Part shown: piece by piece, positions 38,174 through 47,234 of the stretch
Layout: each line of letters opens with the position of its first letter
How positions within the stretch are numbered: position 1 is the stretch's first letter
DNA from: Colwellia sp. MB3u-45
GTDB taxonomy: Bacteria; Pseudomonadota; Gammaproteobacteria; Enterobacterales; Alteromonadaceae
Direction: 5' to 3'
Assembly: GCF_014077005.1 (NCBI RefSeq)
Contig: NZ_JACGVC010000037.1
Location: 1-64,000, forward strand
DNA: 64,000 bases
Translations under genes and position numbers: made by a program
The notes under the pieces: model-generated
What the model was told of the DNA's origin: nothing
What the model saw: only the letters and a program-made list of their open reading frames with translations
The model's database searches: none

Positions 38174-39610
38174 GTGGTAGAACCAAGTGTAATTGCACCC
38201 AGTGTCATTGAATTATGGGTAGGCACTATTAACGGTTATTTATGGGGCAGTATTTTAATTTATCTGCTGAGTGCTTGCGGGATCTGGTTTACTTTTCGTT
38301 TGAAAGGGCTACAAATCACGCGATTTTTTCACATGTTTACTATTTTAAAAACCAGTCGTAAAAGCTCTAGCCAGGGTATTTCTTCTTTTCAAGCGCTGTG
38401 CACATCGTTGGCGGCGCGGGTGGGTACGGGGAACTTAATGGGCGTAGCCGTGGCTATTTCATTGGGTGGTGCCGGTGCTGTTTTTTGGATGTGGTTGATT
38501 GCTTTAGTCGGTATGGCAACGGCATTTGCTGAAAGTGCTTTAGGGCAGCTCTATAAAGAACGCGACAGCTTGGGTAATTTTCGTGGCGGCCCCGCGTATT
38601 ATATGAGTAAAGGTTTAAAGAATAAAAAATTAGCTATCACCTTTTCACTTTGTTTGTTTTTTGGTTATGGCTTTGTCTTTAGTGCTGTGCAGGCAAATTC
38701 TATTACCAGTGCATTTAATGGCTCGTACGGTTTTAATCCACTTTACACCGGTATCGTTATTACGATTGCCGCGGCTTTTATTATTTTTGGCGGATTAAAA
38801 AATATTGCCCGTTTTGCTGAGCTCACGGTACCTTTTATGGGCTTACTTTATTTACTGGTTTGCTGCACTGTTATTGGCTTGAATATCGAAAAAGTGCCGA
38901 TGATTATTAGTGATATTTTCGCGTCAGCCTTAGGTTTAAAAGAAGCCGGTAGTGGTCTGGTAGGGGCGGCGATAGTACAAGGGGTTAAACGTGGTTTGTA
39001 TTCTAATGAAGCCGGTATGGGTAGCGCGCCCAATGCTGCCGCTGCTGCAGAGCCTTTTCCTCCGCATCCTGTTTCACAGGGTTATATTCAAATGTTGGCG
39101 GTGTTTTTTGACACGATTGTCATATGTTCATGTACGGCAATCTTGATCTTACTTTTTAAAGATACTGGCAGCCAAGCGCAAGGCATTCAATTAACGCAAC
39201 AAGCCCTTAGCCATCAAGTAGGGGCTTGGGGAAGCGACTTTATTACTATTGCCATATTGCTGTTTGCCTTTACCTCGATAGTGGCAAATTTCGCCTATGC
39301 CGATAATAATTTAAAGTATTTAAATATGGATAATTTCCTCGGACGATGGTTTTTACGTATTGGTTTTCTGTTGATGTTGGTCTTTGGCTCTGTAGCGACC
39401 TTACCTGAAGTGATCGCTTTAGCCGACTTGTCGACAGGATTAATGACCATTTTTAATGTTACGGCGTTATTCATGCTTTCTAAAGTGGTGGTGCAAATAA
39501 CCAAAGATTATCACCGCCAACAAGATAAAGGCTTATTACCGACTTACCAGCCTGATGAAGAGGAGCAACAACGCTTTAATTTAACCCAAGGCATTTGGAA
39601 TAAAAAGTAG
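38174..39610 (+). CDS. AGCS-family Na+:alanine/glycine symporter
   Basis: 478-aa membrane protein of the alanine/glycine:cation symporter family (AlsT/DagA/AgcS). Diagnostic segments are SLAARVGTGNLMGVAVAISLGGAGAVFWMW near residue 75, RGGPAYYMSKG near 137 and GLYSNEAGMGSAPNAAAAA near 275. Imports small neutral amino acids with Na+. The start is GTG at 38174, six bases after ggag. About ten TM helices. Stands alone; substrate is inferred from family. Confidence 0.92.
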   Translation: MVEPSVIAPSVIELWVGTINGYLWGSILIYLLSACGIWFTFRLKGLQITRFFHMFTILKTSRKSSSQGISSFQALCTSLAARVGTGNLMGVAVAISLGGAGAVFWMWLIALVGMATAFAESALGQLYKERDSLGNFRGGPAYYMSKGLKNKKLAITFSLCLFFGYGFVFSAVQANSITSAFNGSYGFNPLYTGIVITIAAAFIIFGGLKNIARFAELTVPFMGLLYLLVCCTVIGLNIEKVPMIISDIFASALGLKEAGSGLVGAAIVQGVKRGLYSNEAGMGSAPNAAAAAEPFPPHPVSQGYIQMLAVFFDTIVICSCTAILILLFKDTGSQAQGIQLTQQALSHQVGAWGSDFITIAILLFAFTSIVANFAYADNNLKYLNMDNFLGRWFLRIGFLLMLVFGSVATLPEVIALADLSTGLMTIFNVTALFMLSKVVVQITKDYHRQQDKGLLPTYQPDEEEQQRFNLTQGIWNKK

Positions 39611-39737
39611 CTGATAAAATTGGTATTGATTTAATACAAGCAAGTGTTAATAAAGCTGCTATACTGCGCGACTTAATATTTTGGCGTACTGCTTTAAGGC
39701 AGGTGCGTTTTTACGATAATACAGAAATGGTGATGTG

Positions 39738-41087
39738 ATGAGTGTGGATGCAATAGGTTTATCGGCTAATTTACTAAAAGCGGTAAAAGCATGCGGTTAT
39801 AAAAATTTAACGCCGATTCAACAACAAGCTATTCCTGTTATTCGTACCGGTGTTGATGTTTTAGCCAGTGCTCAAACAGGGACCGGGAAAACAGCGGCTT
39901 TTACTTTGCCTATTCTTGATAGTTTAGCGAAAAAAGTGAAGCCTAATGTGGATGGATTTGACACCACAACGACTGTTAAGGCACTCATTTTAACGCCAAC
40001 ACGTGAGTTAGCGGCGCAGATTTCAAAAAATGTAAAAACCTATGGTGAGTTTTTACCCTTGCGCTCGGGTGTCGTTTTTGGTGGTGTTAATATGCCACCA
40101 CAAACTAAAATGCTTAAAACGGGTGTCGATGTATTAGTGGCAACACCAGGACGTTTAATTGAGCATCTTGAACAGCGCAACTTAGATTTATCTCAAGTGC
40201 AGTTTCTTGTGCTTGATGAAGCAGACCGTATGCTTGATATGGGTTTTTATAACGACATAGAACGTATTGTGGCAATGATCAAGGCAAAACATCAAACCTT
40301 GATGTTTTCTGCGACATTTTCAAATAAAGTTAAAACGTTAGCAAAGAAAATTCTGAAAACACCAAAAACCATTGAAGTAGCACGTCAAAACTCTACCTCA
40401 GGTAAAGTAAAGCAATCGGTTTATTGGGTTTCTGAAACCCGTAAAGCTGAGCTTTTGTCGGAGCTTATTGGGGTTAATAATTGGCAGCAAGTGTTAGTTT
40501 TTGCTGGTACTAAAGAAAGTGCCAATATTTTAGCGAATGAGTTGAAACTTGACGGTATAAAAACCGCTTTATGTCATGGTGATAAAACTCAAGGTGCGCG
40601 TAATAAAGCACTAGAGCAATTTGTTGATGGCAGTGTTCGGGTTTTAGTCGCTACTGATGTTGCTGCGCGTGGCCTTGATATTGCTAATTTACCTTATGTG
40701 GTTAACTATCATTTACCTTTCTTGCCTGAAGATTATGTACATCGTATTGGTCGCACAGGCCGAGCAGGTAAATCAGGTACGGCTATCTCATTAGTTAGCC
40801 CTAAAGATGAGCAGTTTCTTGATAATATTGAAGCCTTAATTGAGCGTAAATTTGAGCGTATTGTTGTACCGGGTTATGAATTAGACCGACCTTTACCTGC
40901 ACATTATGACGCCAAAGAAGACGCGCCATTAAAGAAAAGCCGCTATAAAGCTACACAAGATAAGAATCAATTACTGGCGCGTAAAAAGGCTGAAGCCACA
41001 CCAGCAGCTAAGCGCAGAGCAAAAGAGAAAACTAAAACTCAAAAAAATGCTCCAGTAAGTAAAACAGCAAATAAAAGACGTAAATAG
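39738..41087 (+). CDS. rhlE: DEAD-box RNA helicase, RhlE type
   Basis: ATP-dependent RNA helicase. Q motif and start (MSVDAIGLSANLLKAVKACGY, LTPIQQQAIP) match RhlE; motif I AQTGTGKT near residue 50, PTRELAAQ near 95, VLDEADRMLDMG near 160, SATF near 195, VATDVAARGLDI near 310 and HRIGRTGRAG near 335. A Lys/Ala/Arg-rich tail of about 60 residues follows. RhlE is linked to ribosome assembly and RNA decay, and DEAD helicases are often cold-inducible. I start at ATG 39738; a GTG one codon earlier is possible. Confidence 0.92.
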   Translation: MSVDAIGLSANLLKAVKACGYKNLTPIQQQAIPVIRTGVDVLASAQTGTGKTAAFTLPILDSLAKKVKPNVDGFDTTTTVKALILTPTRELAAQISKNVKTYGEFLPLRSGVVFGGVNMPPQTKMLKTGVDVLVATPGRLIEHLEQRNLDLSQVQFLVLDEADRMLDMGFYNDIERIVAMIKAKHQTLMFSATFSNKVKTLAKKILKTPKTIEVARQNSTSGKVKQSVYWVSETRKAELLSELIGVNNWQQVLVFAGTKESANILANELKLDGIKTALCHGDKTQGARNKALEQFVDGSVRVLVATDVAARGLDIANLPYVVNYHLPFLPEDYVHRIGRTGRAGKSGTAISLVSPKDEQFLDNIEALIERKFERIVVPGYELDRPLPAHYDAKEDAPLKKSRYKATQDKNQLLARKKAEATPAAKRRAKEKTKTQKNAPVSKTANKRRK

Positions 41088-41126
41088 TCTTTTTAAGTGC
41101 TTTGCTCATAACGCAGGTTAGTATTT

Positions 41127-41768
41127 ATGCAGTTTGATAACACTGATATTGACGTACCTTTTAACTATCGACATCACTGCTGGTTTTGTGCTGAACCAGC
41201 AGGGCATTCTTTCACTTTTCCTCATTCAGAGCATTTAGTTTTTGACTGCTCGCATGAGCCATTGACCTTACCTAGTTGTGCAGAATGCGCGCGTGCGGCC
41301 AACCAAGCCGAAGTGCGCAGCATTTGGCAAGTTGAAAAAATTGTCAAAGAGTATTTAATTCAAAAATATCGTAAAGACCTTGCCATTGGCCTTAATTGGA
41401 CACAAAACGAATTAGCGAATGCTGGTTTTGAAGAGGGCAGCTTTGCAGGATTTCAAAAAAGCGCTTGGTTTATGTATGAAGTAGCAAGAGACAGAGTGAA
41501 TTTTTATGGCTGGCCGTTAGTGCTTAATGGCATTGAAATGGTTAACGAAGATGTAGACCTAGCGTTTTGTTTTGATGGTGTGAGTTATCCGAGTATCGAT
41601 CAGGCGATGGAACATTATAGTGTTAACTTTGCACTTGATTTAGCGTTCTTACGCCGAGTAATAGCAAAAGTTGGCCCAAAAAGTTTTGCTAAAGCGGTAA
41701 GGTTTTGCCGCTTATATGTGGGTGCAACACCCAATGAAAAGTCACTTGCGTTACGTGAATTTAGTTAA
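41127..41768 (+). CDS. Conserved protein with a Cys-rich N-terminus
   Basis: 213 aa, not matched to a named family. Its N-terminal part has HHCWFCAEP near residue 18, DCSHE near 48 and SCAECARAA near 56, two CxxC pairs that could bind zinc, as in a small HNH/treble-clef-like knuckle. The rest is soluble and partly helical, with a C-terminal segment rich in Arg and Leu. No signal peptide or TM helix. It begins 39 bases after rhlE and is probably co-transcribed with it, suggesting an RNA- or nucleic-acid-related role, unproven. Confidence 0.8.
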   Translation: MQFDNTDIDVPFNYRHHCWFCAEPAGHSFTFPHSEHLVFDCSHEPLTLPSCAECARAANQAEVRSIWQVEKIVKEYLIQKYRKDLAIGLNWTQNELANAGFEEGSFAGFQKSAWFMYEVARDRVNFYGWPLVLNGIEMVNEDVDLAFCFDGVSYPSIDQAMEHYSVNFALDLAFLRRVIAKVGPKSFAKAVRFCRLYVGATPNEKSLALREFS

Positions 41769-41882
41769 TAGTTTTATTACTATTACTATTACTACTCAGG
41801 TAGTACTGAGTTTATAGTGAGTATCAGTTAAACCCTCAACCTCAACCTTTCCACTTTAAGCCGAGCGATTAAAATACTTAGA

Positions 41883-42779
41883 TTAGCCTTTGAAAGCGAG
41901 ACTAAATTTTTGTGGCAGATTCATTTTTTGTGAATATAGCGCCTGATCCGCACGGAGAAAAAAACTGGAAACATCGTCAGCTCTGTTCATAAAAGCTAAG
42001 CCTAAGCTACAGGTTACATGATACTTTGCTAATAATATATCTTGCGACATTGTGTGGTAAATTCTTTGCTCGATGACGGTTAACGATGGTTTGGTCGCAT
42101 CAGTGACGATAATCGCGAATTCATCACCACCAAAGCGGAAAACATAGTCAGTATCTCGAACACTTTGTCGTAATGCCTTGGCAAAATGTATTAAGACGTT
42201 ATCGCCCATAGCGTGACCAAAAGAGTCGTTAACGGCTTTAAACTTGTTTAAATCACAAAAAATTAAGCCAACTAGCGTCTGTTGGCGAGTGGATTGGGCC
42301 ATGGCGCGTTTAATTTGTTCGTCAAAACTACGTCGGTTGCCTAATTGGGTTAAGCTATCTTGCATCGCTAATTGCATTGCTTGGTGATATTGCACGGCAT
42401 TATTTAAAGGGTTGATTAATAACTCATGCAGTTCAGTCAAGACTTTATCATTAGTCATACTGATGGGAATGTTAACTGCATAAGTAATTATGCCAAAAAA
42501 TTGACCATTGAGTTTTAACTCAAACTGACGTTCTGCTTTAGCCTGCCGACTGTCCTTGGCTGTCGCATTTATATCAGGGTGTTTAAAATAAACACCTGTA
42601 AAATCAAGGTACTTTGCCACTTCAACTGCAAAAATATTGATAAGTTCTTTTACATCTAACGTGGTTTGTAATTGCTTAAGCAAGGCTAAATTACGTTGGC
42701 TCTGTTGTTCACTTTGTTGAAATAATGTGAAGGCATTAAATTTAGAGTTAGGGTGATCAACAACATTAACTGTAGCCAT
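41883..42779 (-). CDS. Diguanylate cyclase with N-terminal GAF-like sensor part
   Basis: 298 aa. The C-terminal GGDEF domain is complete: DSLTQLGNRRSFDEQI near residue 133, FCDLNKFKAVNDSFGHAMGD near 173, active site FRFGGDEFAIIV near 217. It should make c-di-GMP from two GTP. The RxxD inhibitory site before GGDEF reads RQSVRDTDY, with RDTD present, so feedback inhibition is possible. The N-terminal 120 residues look like a soluble GAF-type sensor without TM helices. No EAL domain. It lies 4.3 kb from a predicted c-di-GMP riboswitch. Confidence 0.92.
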   Translation of the reverse strand: MATVNVVDHPNSKFNAFTLFQQSEQQSQRNLALLKQLQTTLDVKELINIFAVEVAKYLDFTGVYFKHPDINATAKDSRQAKAERQFELKLNGQFFGIITYAVNIPISMTNDKVLTELHELLINPLNNAVQYHQAMQLAMQDSLTQLGNRRSFDEQIKRAMAQSTRQQTLVGLIFCDLNKFKAVNDSFGHAMGDNVLIHFAKALRQSVRDTDYVFRFGGDEFAIIVTDATKPSLTVIEQRIYHTMSQDILLAKYHVTCSLGLAFMNRADDVSSFFLRADQALYSQKMNLPQKFSLAFKG

Positions 42780-43227
42780 AGTTTTCCTTGTAAATTTTGA
42801 CGTTAAACTTTATTTTCATATCCGTAACTATTTTAAAGCAAAAATCATACCTACTATTTAAATTAACAAATTTTTTATGGATATTTTAATGAGGTTTTAA
42901 TGGGAATTATCAATTTACGTCGTTTATAGCTATAGCTAGTTGATGCAATTTTAACGAAAAAACAAAATTAAATATTAAGTTAAGTAACCGTTTTTAAGCG
43001 TTTTTTTATAAAAATATAATAAAATACTTTAGACAAAACAGCCTGCACAAGGCTACACTTAGCAGGCAAATACGATGTAAACGCTTTCAATTTGTTCTAT
43101 TTTGCGTTTCATAGCAGCCTCATTTGAATGTGCTGGTGAATATACCAATAATGTCATGGGTATTAATTATAATTTCAACCAGTACAATTCTGCAATTTTC
43201 AGTTTCATCACCTTCGAAGGAATACAT
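42780..43227. other. Intergenic region before the CPA2 antiporter gene
   Basis: About 450 AT-rich bases between divergent genes. A six-bp stem (gcctgc/gcaggc, 43041-43067, 15-base loop) is the only structure noted. The frame of the antiporter gene is open upstream of its chosen start but lacks a better ribosome site. Confidence 0.5.
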
Positions 43228-45195
43228 GTGACAGGTCACTTTGAATTACTCGCTATATTGTCCAGTGCCGTTTTAATTGTTTGGCTTTTTCGACGCTTGC
43301 AATTGCCAGCGATTTTGGCGTATTTAGTGGCAGGTGTGTTGGTGGGTGACCATGGCTTAGCTATCGCTCAAGAACATGTTAATTATGAACATTTTGCTGA
43401 ACTCGGTATTGTATTTCTACTGTTCACCCTTGGGCTTGAATTTTCATTACCTAAATTAGTTTCTATGCGGCATCTGGTGGTTACTGTGGGTAGCTTACAA
43501 GTGATTATTTCACTGGTGTTATTTATGTTGGTGGCGATGTTTCTAGGGCAAAGCATTGATGCGGCAATAACCATAGGCGGTATATTAGCACTTTCTTCTA
43601 CTGCTATTGTTATTCGCCAGTTAAGTGAAAGCGGTGGTATGAAGAAAAAGTCAGGACAATTATCTGTGGCAGTGCTGTTGTTTCAAGATGTTGCGGTAGT
43701 GCCATTGTTAATTATTATCCCTTTATTAGCCCAAGGCGGCGATTCTTCTTTTATTATGGCGCTATTATTTGCACTAGTTAAAGGGGTATTTGTTGTTTCA
43801 CTATTATTATTCGCTGGTAAATGGATATTACCTAGATTATTCAATTTAGTTGCTCAAGTTAGAACTGATGAATTATTTGTATTAACCACATTACTGGTGA
43901 CCTTAGTCGCATCAGCATTAACGCAGTGGTTTGGCCTTTCGATGGCGTTAGGAGCCTTTTTAGCGGGTATGATGTTAGGAGAGAGCCAATATAAACATCA
44001 GCTTGAAGCTGACATTAGACCCTATCGTGATATTTTACTGGGTTTGTTTTTTGTCACAGTTGGCATGAAGCTTAATATCAATGTTGTTTTTTCCTCTCCT
44101 TTGATCATTATTTCGCTGTTAGTCTGCTTTATGGCGATTAAAGTGTTGGTGATTGTTTTACTAGCAAAACGGGCTGGAGAGTCTTCTAAAGATGCTTGGG
44201 CTGCCGGTATTATGTTGGCGCAAATGGGTGAGTTTGGTTTTGTTTTAATTGCTTTAGCTAGCCAAGTTGAAGTGTTACCTGAAACCACGGCATCCATCTT
44301 ACTGGGTACGGGTGTGCTAAGTATGGCAATAACGCCTTATATGATCAGTCATGCGCGCGGCTGGGCACTTTGGTTGAGCCGTGAAAAGCCACTGGACAGC
44401 CAAGTGTTAGAAGAATTACCTCAAAGTACCACACTCAGTGATCATGTTATTATTTGCGGCTTTGGCCGTATTGGACAAACCGTTAGTCGCTTCTTAAAAC
44501 AAGAGTCGATCGACTTTGTCGCTATTGATATTGACCCCTTACGGACAAGTAAAGCAAGAGAGGCGGGTGAAAACGTGCTTTTTGGCTCTTCTAGGCAGGC
44601 TGAATTGTTGCATGCTGCACAGTTATCAAAAGCTAAGCTGGTTGTTATCGCCTTTGGTGAAGATAAACAATCACTTGATGTTATTCAAAAAGTACGTTCT
44701 TTATCCCCTAACGTGCCTATTTTAGTGCGTACCCGCAACGACGATCAGTTAGACGAATTACATGCGGCGGGTGCAAATGAAGTGGTTCCAGAGAGCCTAG
44801 AAGGCAGTTTAATGCTAGTGTCTCAAGTTTTGTCATTATCAGGCGTGCCTTTTTCTCGCATTGTTCGCCGTGTGCAAAAAGAGCGTAAGAACCACTACAA
44901 TCATTTACATGGCTTCTTTCAAGGCGAACATACTGATATGAGCCCTGATAGTATTGACCGTATTGAATTTGCGCATGCGATTATATTAGCCGATGATTCT
45001 TTTGCTAATGGCCGTTCAATTGCTTCATTAAAACTAGGTGATCGCCGTGTTATTGTGGTCGCATTACGTCGCAATAACATTGAAAGCGAAGAGCCTGACG
45101 TTGACACGATATTACAATCACAAGATACCTTAATTGTGCGTGGCAAACCCAGACGGGTAGAGCGAGCTGAACGTTTTGTCCAAGAAGGGCATTAG
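43228..45195 (+). CDS. CPA2-family monovalent cation:proton antiporter (Kef/YbaL type)
   Basis: 655-aa inner-membrane antiporter. N-terminal Na_H_exchanger domain with about 12 TM helices (GHFELLAILSSAVLIVWLFRRLQLP at the start, AYLVAGVLVGDHGL, LALSSTAIV, QDVAVVPLL), then a TrkA-N domain (VIICGFGRIGQTVSRFL near residue 408) and a TrkA-C domain at the end. Such proteins exchange K+ or Na+ for H+ and are gated by nucleotides. Start is GTG at 43228 with aagga six bases upstream; an ATG at 43156 is an alternative. Ion selectivity cannot be read from the sequence. Confidence 0.9.
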   Translation: MTGHFELLAILSSAVLIVWLFRRLQLPAILAYLVAGVLVGDHGLAIAQEHVNYEHFAELGIVFLLFTLGLEFSLPKLVSMRHLVVTVGSLQVIISLVLFMLVAMFLGQSIDAAITIGGILALSSTAIVIRQLSESGGMKKKSGQLSVAVLLFQDVAVVPLLIIIPLLAQGGDSSFIMALLFALVKGVFVVSLLLFAGKWILPRLFNLVAQVRTDELFVLTTLLVTLVASALTQWFGLSMALGAFLAGMMLGESQYKHQLEADIRPYRDILLGLFFVTVGMKLNINVVFSSPLIIISLLVCFMAIKVLVIVLLAKRAGESSKDAWAAGIMLAQMGEFGFVLIALASQVEVLPETTASILLGTGVLSMAITPYMISHARGWALWLSREKPLDSQVLEELPQSTTLSDHVIICGFGRIGQTVSRFLKQESIDFVAIDIDPLRTSKAREAGENVLFGSSRQAELLHAAQLSKAKLVVIAFGEDKQSLDVIQKVRSLSPNVPILVRTRNDDQLDELHAAGANEVVPESLEGSLMLVSQVLSLSGVPFSRIVRRVQKERKNHYNHLHGFFQGEHTDMSPDSIDRIEFAHAIILADDSFANGRSIASLKLGDRRVIVVALRRNNIESEEPDVDTILQSQDTLIVRGKPRRVERAERFVQEGH

Positions 45196-45226
45196 CTTAT
45201 TTGACGGTAGTATCAGTTGTTAAAGC

Positions 45227-45249
45227 AAAAAGCTTGTTTAAGGCTTTTT
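45227..45249. terminator. Bidirectional terminator between the antiporter and patatin genes
   Basis: Stem aaaaagc/gcttttt with a nine-base loop, between two converging stops (45195 and 45262); T runs follow in both directions. Confidence 0.65.
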
Positions 45250-45261
45250 AATTAACATGGC

Positions 45262-46413
45262 TTAGATATCAAGAAATTGGCGAATTTTAGTTTCTTGCTC
45301 AAGTGCGTCATTAAAGCCGAGGTTTATTAACTCCTTACAATAGTTTTTTTCAAACAATAAGTAGCTGACTAAGCTAGATTCCGCGTCATTGCTAACCCCC
45401 ATGCTGCGTAATAATAGTCGAATCGACAAAGGCAGTTTATCGTAATATTTCACCGCAATATTGTTAAAGTTATGACTAGGGTTAAGCAGATAGGATTCAA
45501 TGTTTTTTAAACCGGAAATGTTTTTTTTCTTTGCATCTGGAATTAGCGATAAGGTGTTGTTAACCCTCTCCATGCGTTCAATATCACTTTGCAGGGTATC
45601 TGAAAAAACAGAATCAAGTAAGTGACTTGCGATTGCCGCTGTTGTTGGTGGATGTGGGTTATTTTCAACCGCATGAAGCGGCTCTTTTGGTTGCTCGACA
45701 CCAACAATAAATATTTTTTCTGCTCCTAAGTGGATGGCAGGACTTAACGGAGACAACTGGTGAACTGAACCATCGCCTAAATGATGGCGTTGTATTCTTT
45801 CTGACGGAAAAACTAACGGAATGGCCGCTGATGCCATTAAATGTTGGCTGTTTAATTGCGTAGGCTCGCCCCGTCGCTTTGCTCTAAACCAAGGCGAAAT
45901 AGACGCTTCTGATTGAAAAAAACTAATCGAGTCACCGCTGGAATAACTTGATGCTGTCACCGATACTGCGGAGAGATAACCGCGTCTAATATTGGTATCT
46001 ATTCGGCTAAAATCTACTACGGTTTCAAGCAGTTGTCTAAGCGGCGCGTTGTTTAATAAGCTTCGGGCACTTTTATTGGCATAATCTGCCTGAAAGTTAC
46101 CTAAAACCCCACCGATTAAGTGACTAAACACACGTAGGGGATCGGTATGATAAATTCTTTCAGGATCGAGATTTTTCCAGACCCACTCCAATTTTTTGAC
46201 CGCCAATTGAAAACAGGAGGCATAACAAGCTAATGCGGTTGAGTTGATAGCACCTGCTGACGTACCACAAATAATTGGAAAAGGCACACCATGATTGCGT
46301 GGCATAAATTTAGCTATCGCAGACAAAACACCGACCTGATAGGCGGCACGTGCGCCTCCACCGGTTAATACTAAAGCGTTATTACTGTTGATGTAGCTAC
46401 GTTTATTCGTCAT
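45262..46413 (-). CDS. Patatin-like phospholipase
   Basis: 383-aa serine hydrolase of the patatin/RssA group with a Ser-Asp dyad: oxyanion loop GGGARAAYQVGVL near residue 17, nucleophile in GTSAGAIN near 50, and Asp in LGDGSVHQLSP near 210. It is expected to release fatty acids from phospholipids. The C-terminal 130 residues form the extension common to this bacterial subfamily. No signal peptide, so cytoplasmic or membrane-associated. Stands alone; converges with the CPA2 antiporter gene. Confidence 0.9.
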   Translation of the reverse strand: MTNKRSYINSNNALVLTGGGARAAYQVGVLSAIAKFMPRNHGVPFPIICGTSAGAINSTALACYASCFQLAVKKLEWVWKNLDPERIYHTDPLRVFSHLIGGVLGNFQADYANKSARSLLNNAPLRQLLETVVDFSRIDTNIRRGYLSAVSVTASSYSSGDSISFFQSEASISPWFRAKRRGEPTQLNSQHLMASAAIPLVFPSERIQRHHLGDGSVHQLSPLSPAIHLGAEKIFIVGVEQPKEPLHAVENNPHPPTTAAIASHLLDSVFSDTLQSDIERMERVNNTLSLIPDAKKKNISGLKNIESYLLNPSHNFNNIAVKYYDKLPLSIRLLLRSMGVSNDAESSLVSYLLFEKNYCKELINLGFNDALEQETKIRQFLDI

Positions 46414-46517
46414 TAATTAAACCGATGTTATTAAAGTCGAGCGTGATTTTAATCAGTTTTCTATAGGGTGGCTAGTTGAAATGAATAATATTTGCTTGCC
46501 AGTTCAGGTTAATAGAA

Positions 46518-46543
46518 AAAAGGCCAGCAAATGCTAGCCTTTT
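46518..46543. terminator. Terminator-like hairpin downstream of the DUF3718 gene
   Basis: aaaaggccagc and gctagcctttt (one mismatch) with a four-base loop. On the minus strand it is followed by a T run, so it can end the DUF3718 transcript before the patatin gene. Confidence 0.75.
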
Positions 46544-46577
46544 AATGACACAAGAATTATTGACTAGTAAAACATTG

Positions 46578-46650
46578 AACTGATAGCCATTGAACTTGTA
46601 GTCATTGAAATAAAAAATTTTTCATGTACTTAATTCAATGGTTATCAGTT
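46578..46650. repeat. Long-loop inverted repeat
   Basis: aactgatagccattgaa (46578-46594) and ttcaatggttatcagtt (46634-46650) pair over 17 bases with one wobble, loop of 39. It lies just after the DUF3718 stop and may fold in that transcript's 3' end. Confidence 0.7.
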
Positions 46651-46680
46651 TGAGTTAAACGTCTACAGAAAAATAAACCA

Positions 46681-47040
46681 CTAACCACCAACACGTTCGT
46701 TTGCAGCGTCGATTAATGGTTGCGACCCATGTTGAATAAGGGGTAGATTTTCAGAAACAACGTCTCTTGGTAATTTTCCAATCATCAAAGAGCCTATCTC
46801 AACTGAACCCCTGGTAGCAGCAAATTCTAACAAGTTTTGACCATTACACTTAATATCTGAAAAAATATCACGAATTCTTAATCTATTCGCCTTTAAGAAT
46901 GAACGCATACGTCTTTTGTCGTCTGCAGCAACATACTCACATATACTTAGTGCAATGTCAGCAGCTTGCGCTTTTGGCGTTGATACAATAGACGTCATTG
47001 TTAAAGCAGTAATGGTAGTAACTAGTAATAATTTTTTCAC
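46681..47040 (-). CDS. Secreted DUF3718 family protein
   Basis: 119-aa exported protein. Signal peptide (MKKLLLVTTITALTMTSIVS, cleavage near AQA-AD at residue 26) and a DUF3718 body: ICEYVAADDKRRMRSFLKANRLRIRDIFSDIKCNG with the family's paired cysteines (Cys33 and a later Cys-Asn-Gly) and LEFAATRGSVEIGSLM. The family is restricted mainly to marine gammaproteobacteria and has no known function; the ankyrin-like look of the second half is only an impression. A GEMM-type c-di-GMP riboswitch lies in its leader, so expression is probably tied to c-di-GMP level. Confidence 0.85.
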   Translation of the reverse strand: MKKLLLVTTITALTMTSIVSTPKAQAADIALSICEYVAADDKRRMRSFLKANRLRIRDIFSDIKCNGQNLLEFAATRGSVEIGSLMIGKLPRDVVSENLPLIQHGSQPLIDAANERVGG

Positions 47041-47100
47041 TTTAATAACCTTTTATAATACAAATAGAGTTAATAAAAGAAAAAACCACAGGATGTACCT

Positions 47101-47199
47101 AATAACACGGTGACTCCGCTGTCATAGATAAAGATAGTACTATCCTTAGACCGGTGGTTTTGCGTAACACGTTTTCGCGTGTTTTGCCTTTTCTTTGTT
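47101..47199 (-). ncRNA. Cyclic-di-GMP-I (GEMM) riboswitch
   Basis: On the minus strand the leader reads ggcaaaac, then a stem with a GAAA-type loop (cacgcgaaaacgtg), then ttacgcaaaaccaccggtct, and at the end agcggagtcaccg. These match the order and wording of the c-di-GMP-I consensus (GGCAAAC, GNRA-capped P2, ACGCAAAGCCACCGGTCTAA, AGCGGGGTTACCG of the Vibrio Vc2 type). The aptamer ends 60 bases before the DUF3718 ATG. Downstream, gtggtttt followed by a T-rich run (47075-47089 region) can pair with aaaaccac of the aptamer, a plausible terminator or switch element. Confidence 0.88.
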
Positions 47200-47205
47200 A
47201 GTGTA

Positions 47206-47234
47206 ATTATCACTAAAGTCGTAGTTAATTGCAA
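47206..47234 (-). promoter_or_regulatory. Predicted sigma-70 promoter of the riboswitch transcript
   Basis: TTGCAA (-35, 47234-47229), 17-base spacer, GATAAT (-10, 47211-47206) on the minus strand; start predicted near 47199, just ahead of the aptamer. The -35 lies inside an inverted repeat at 47229-47248. Confidence 0.6.
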
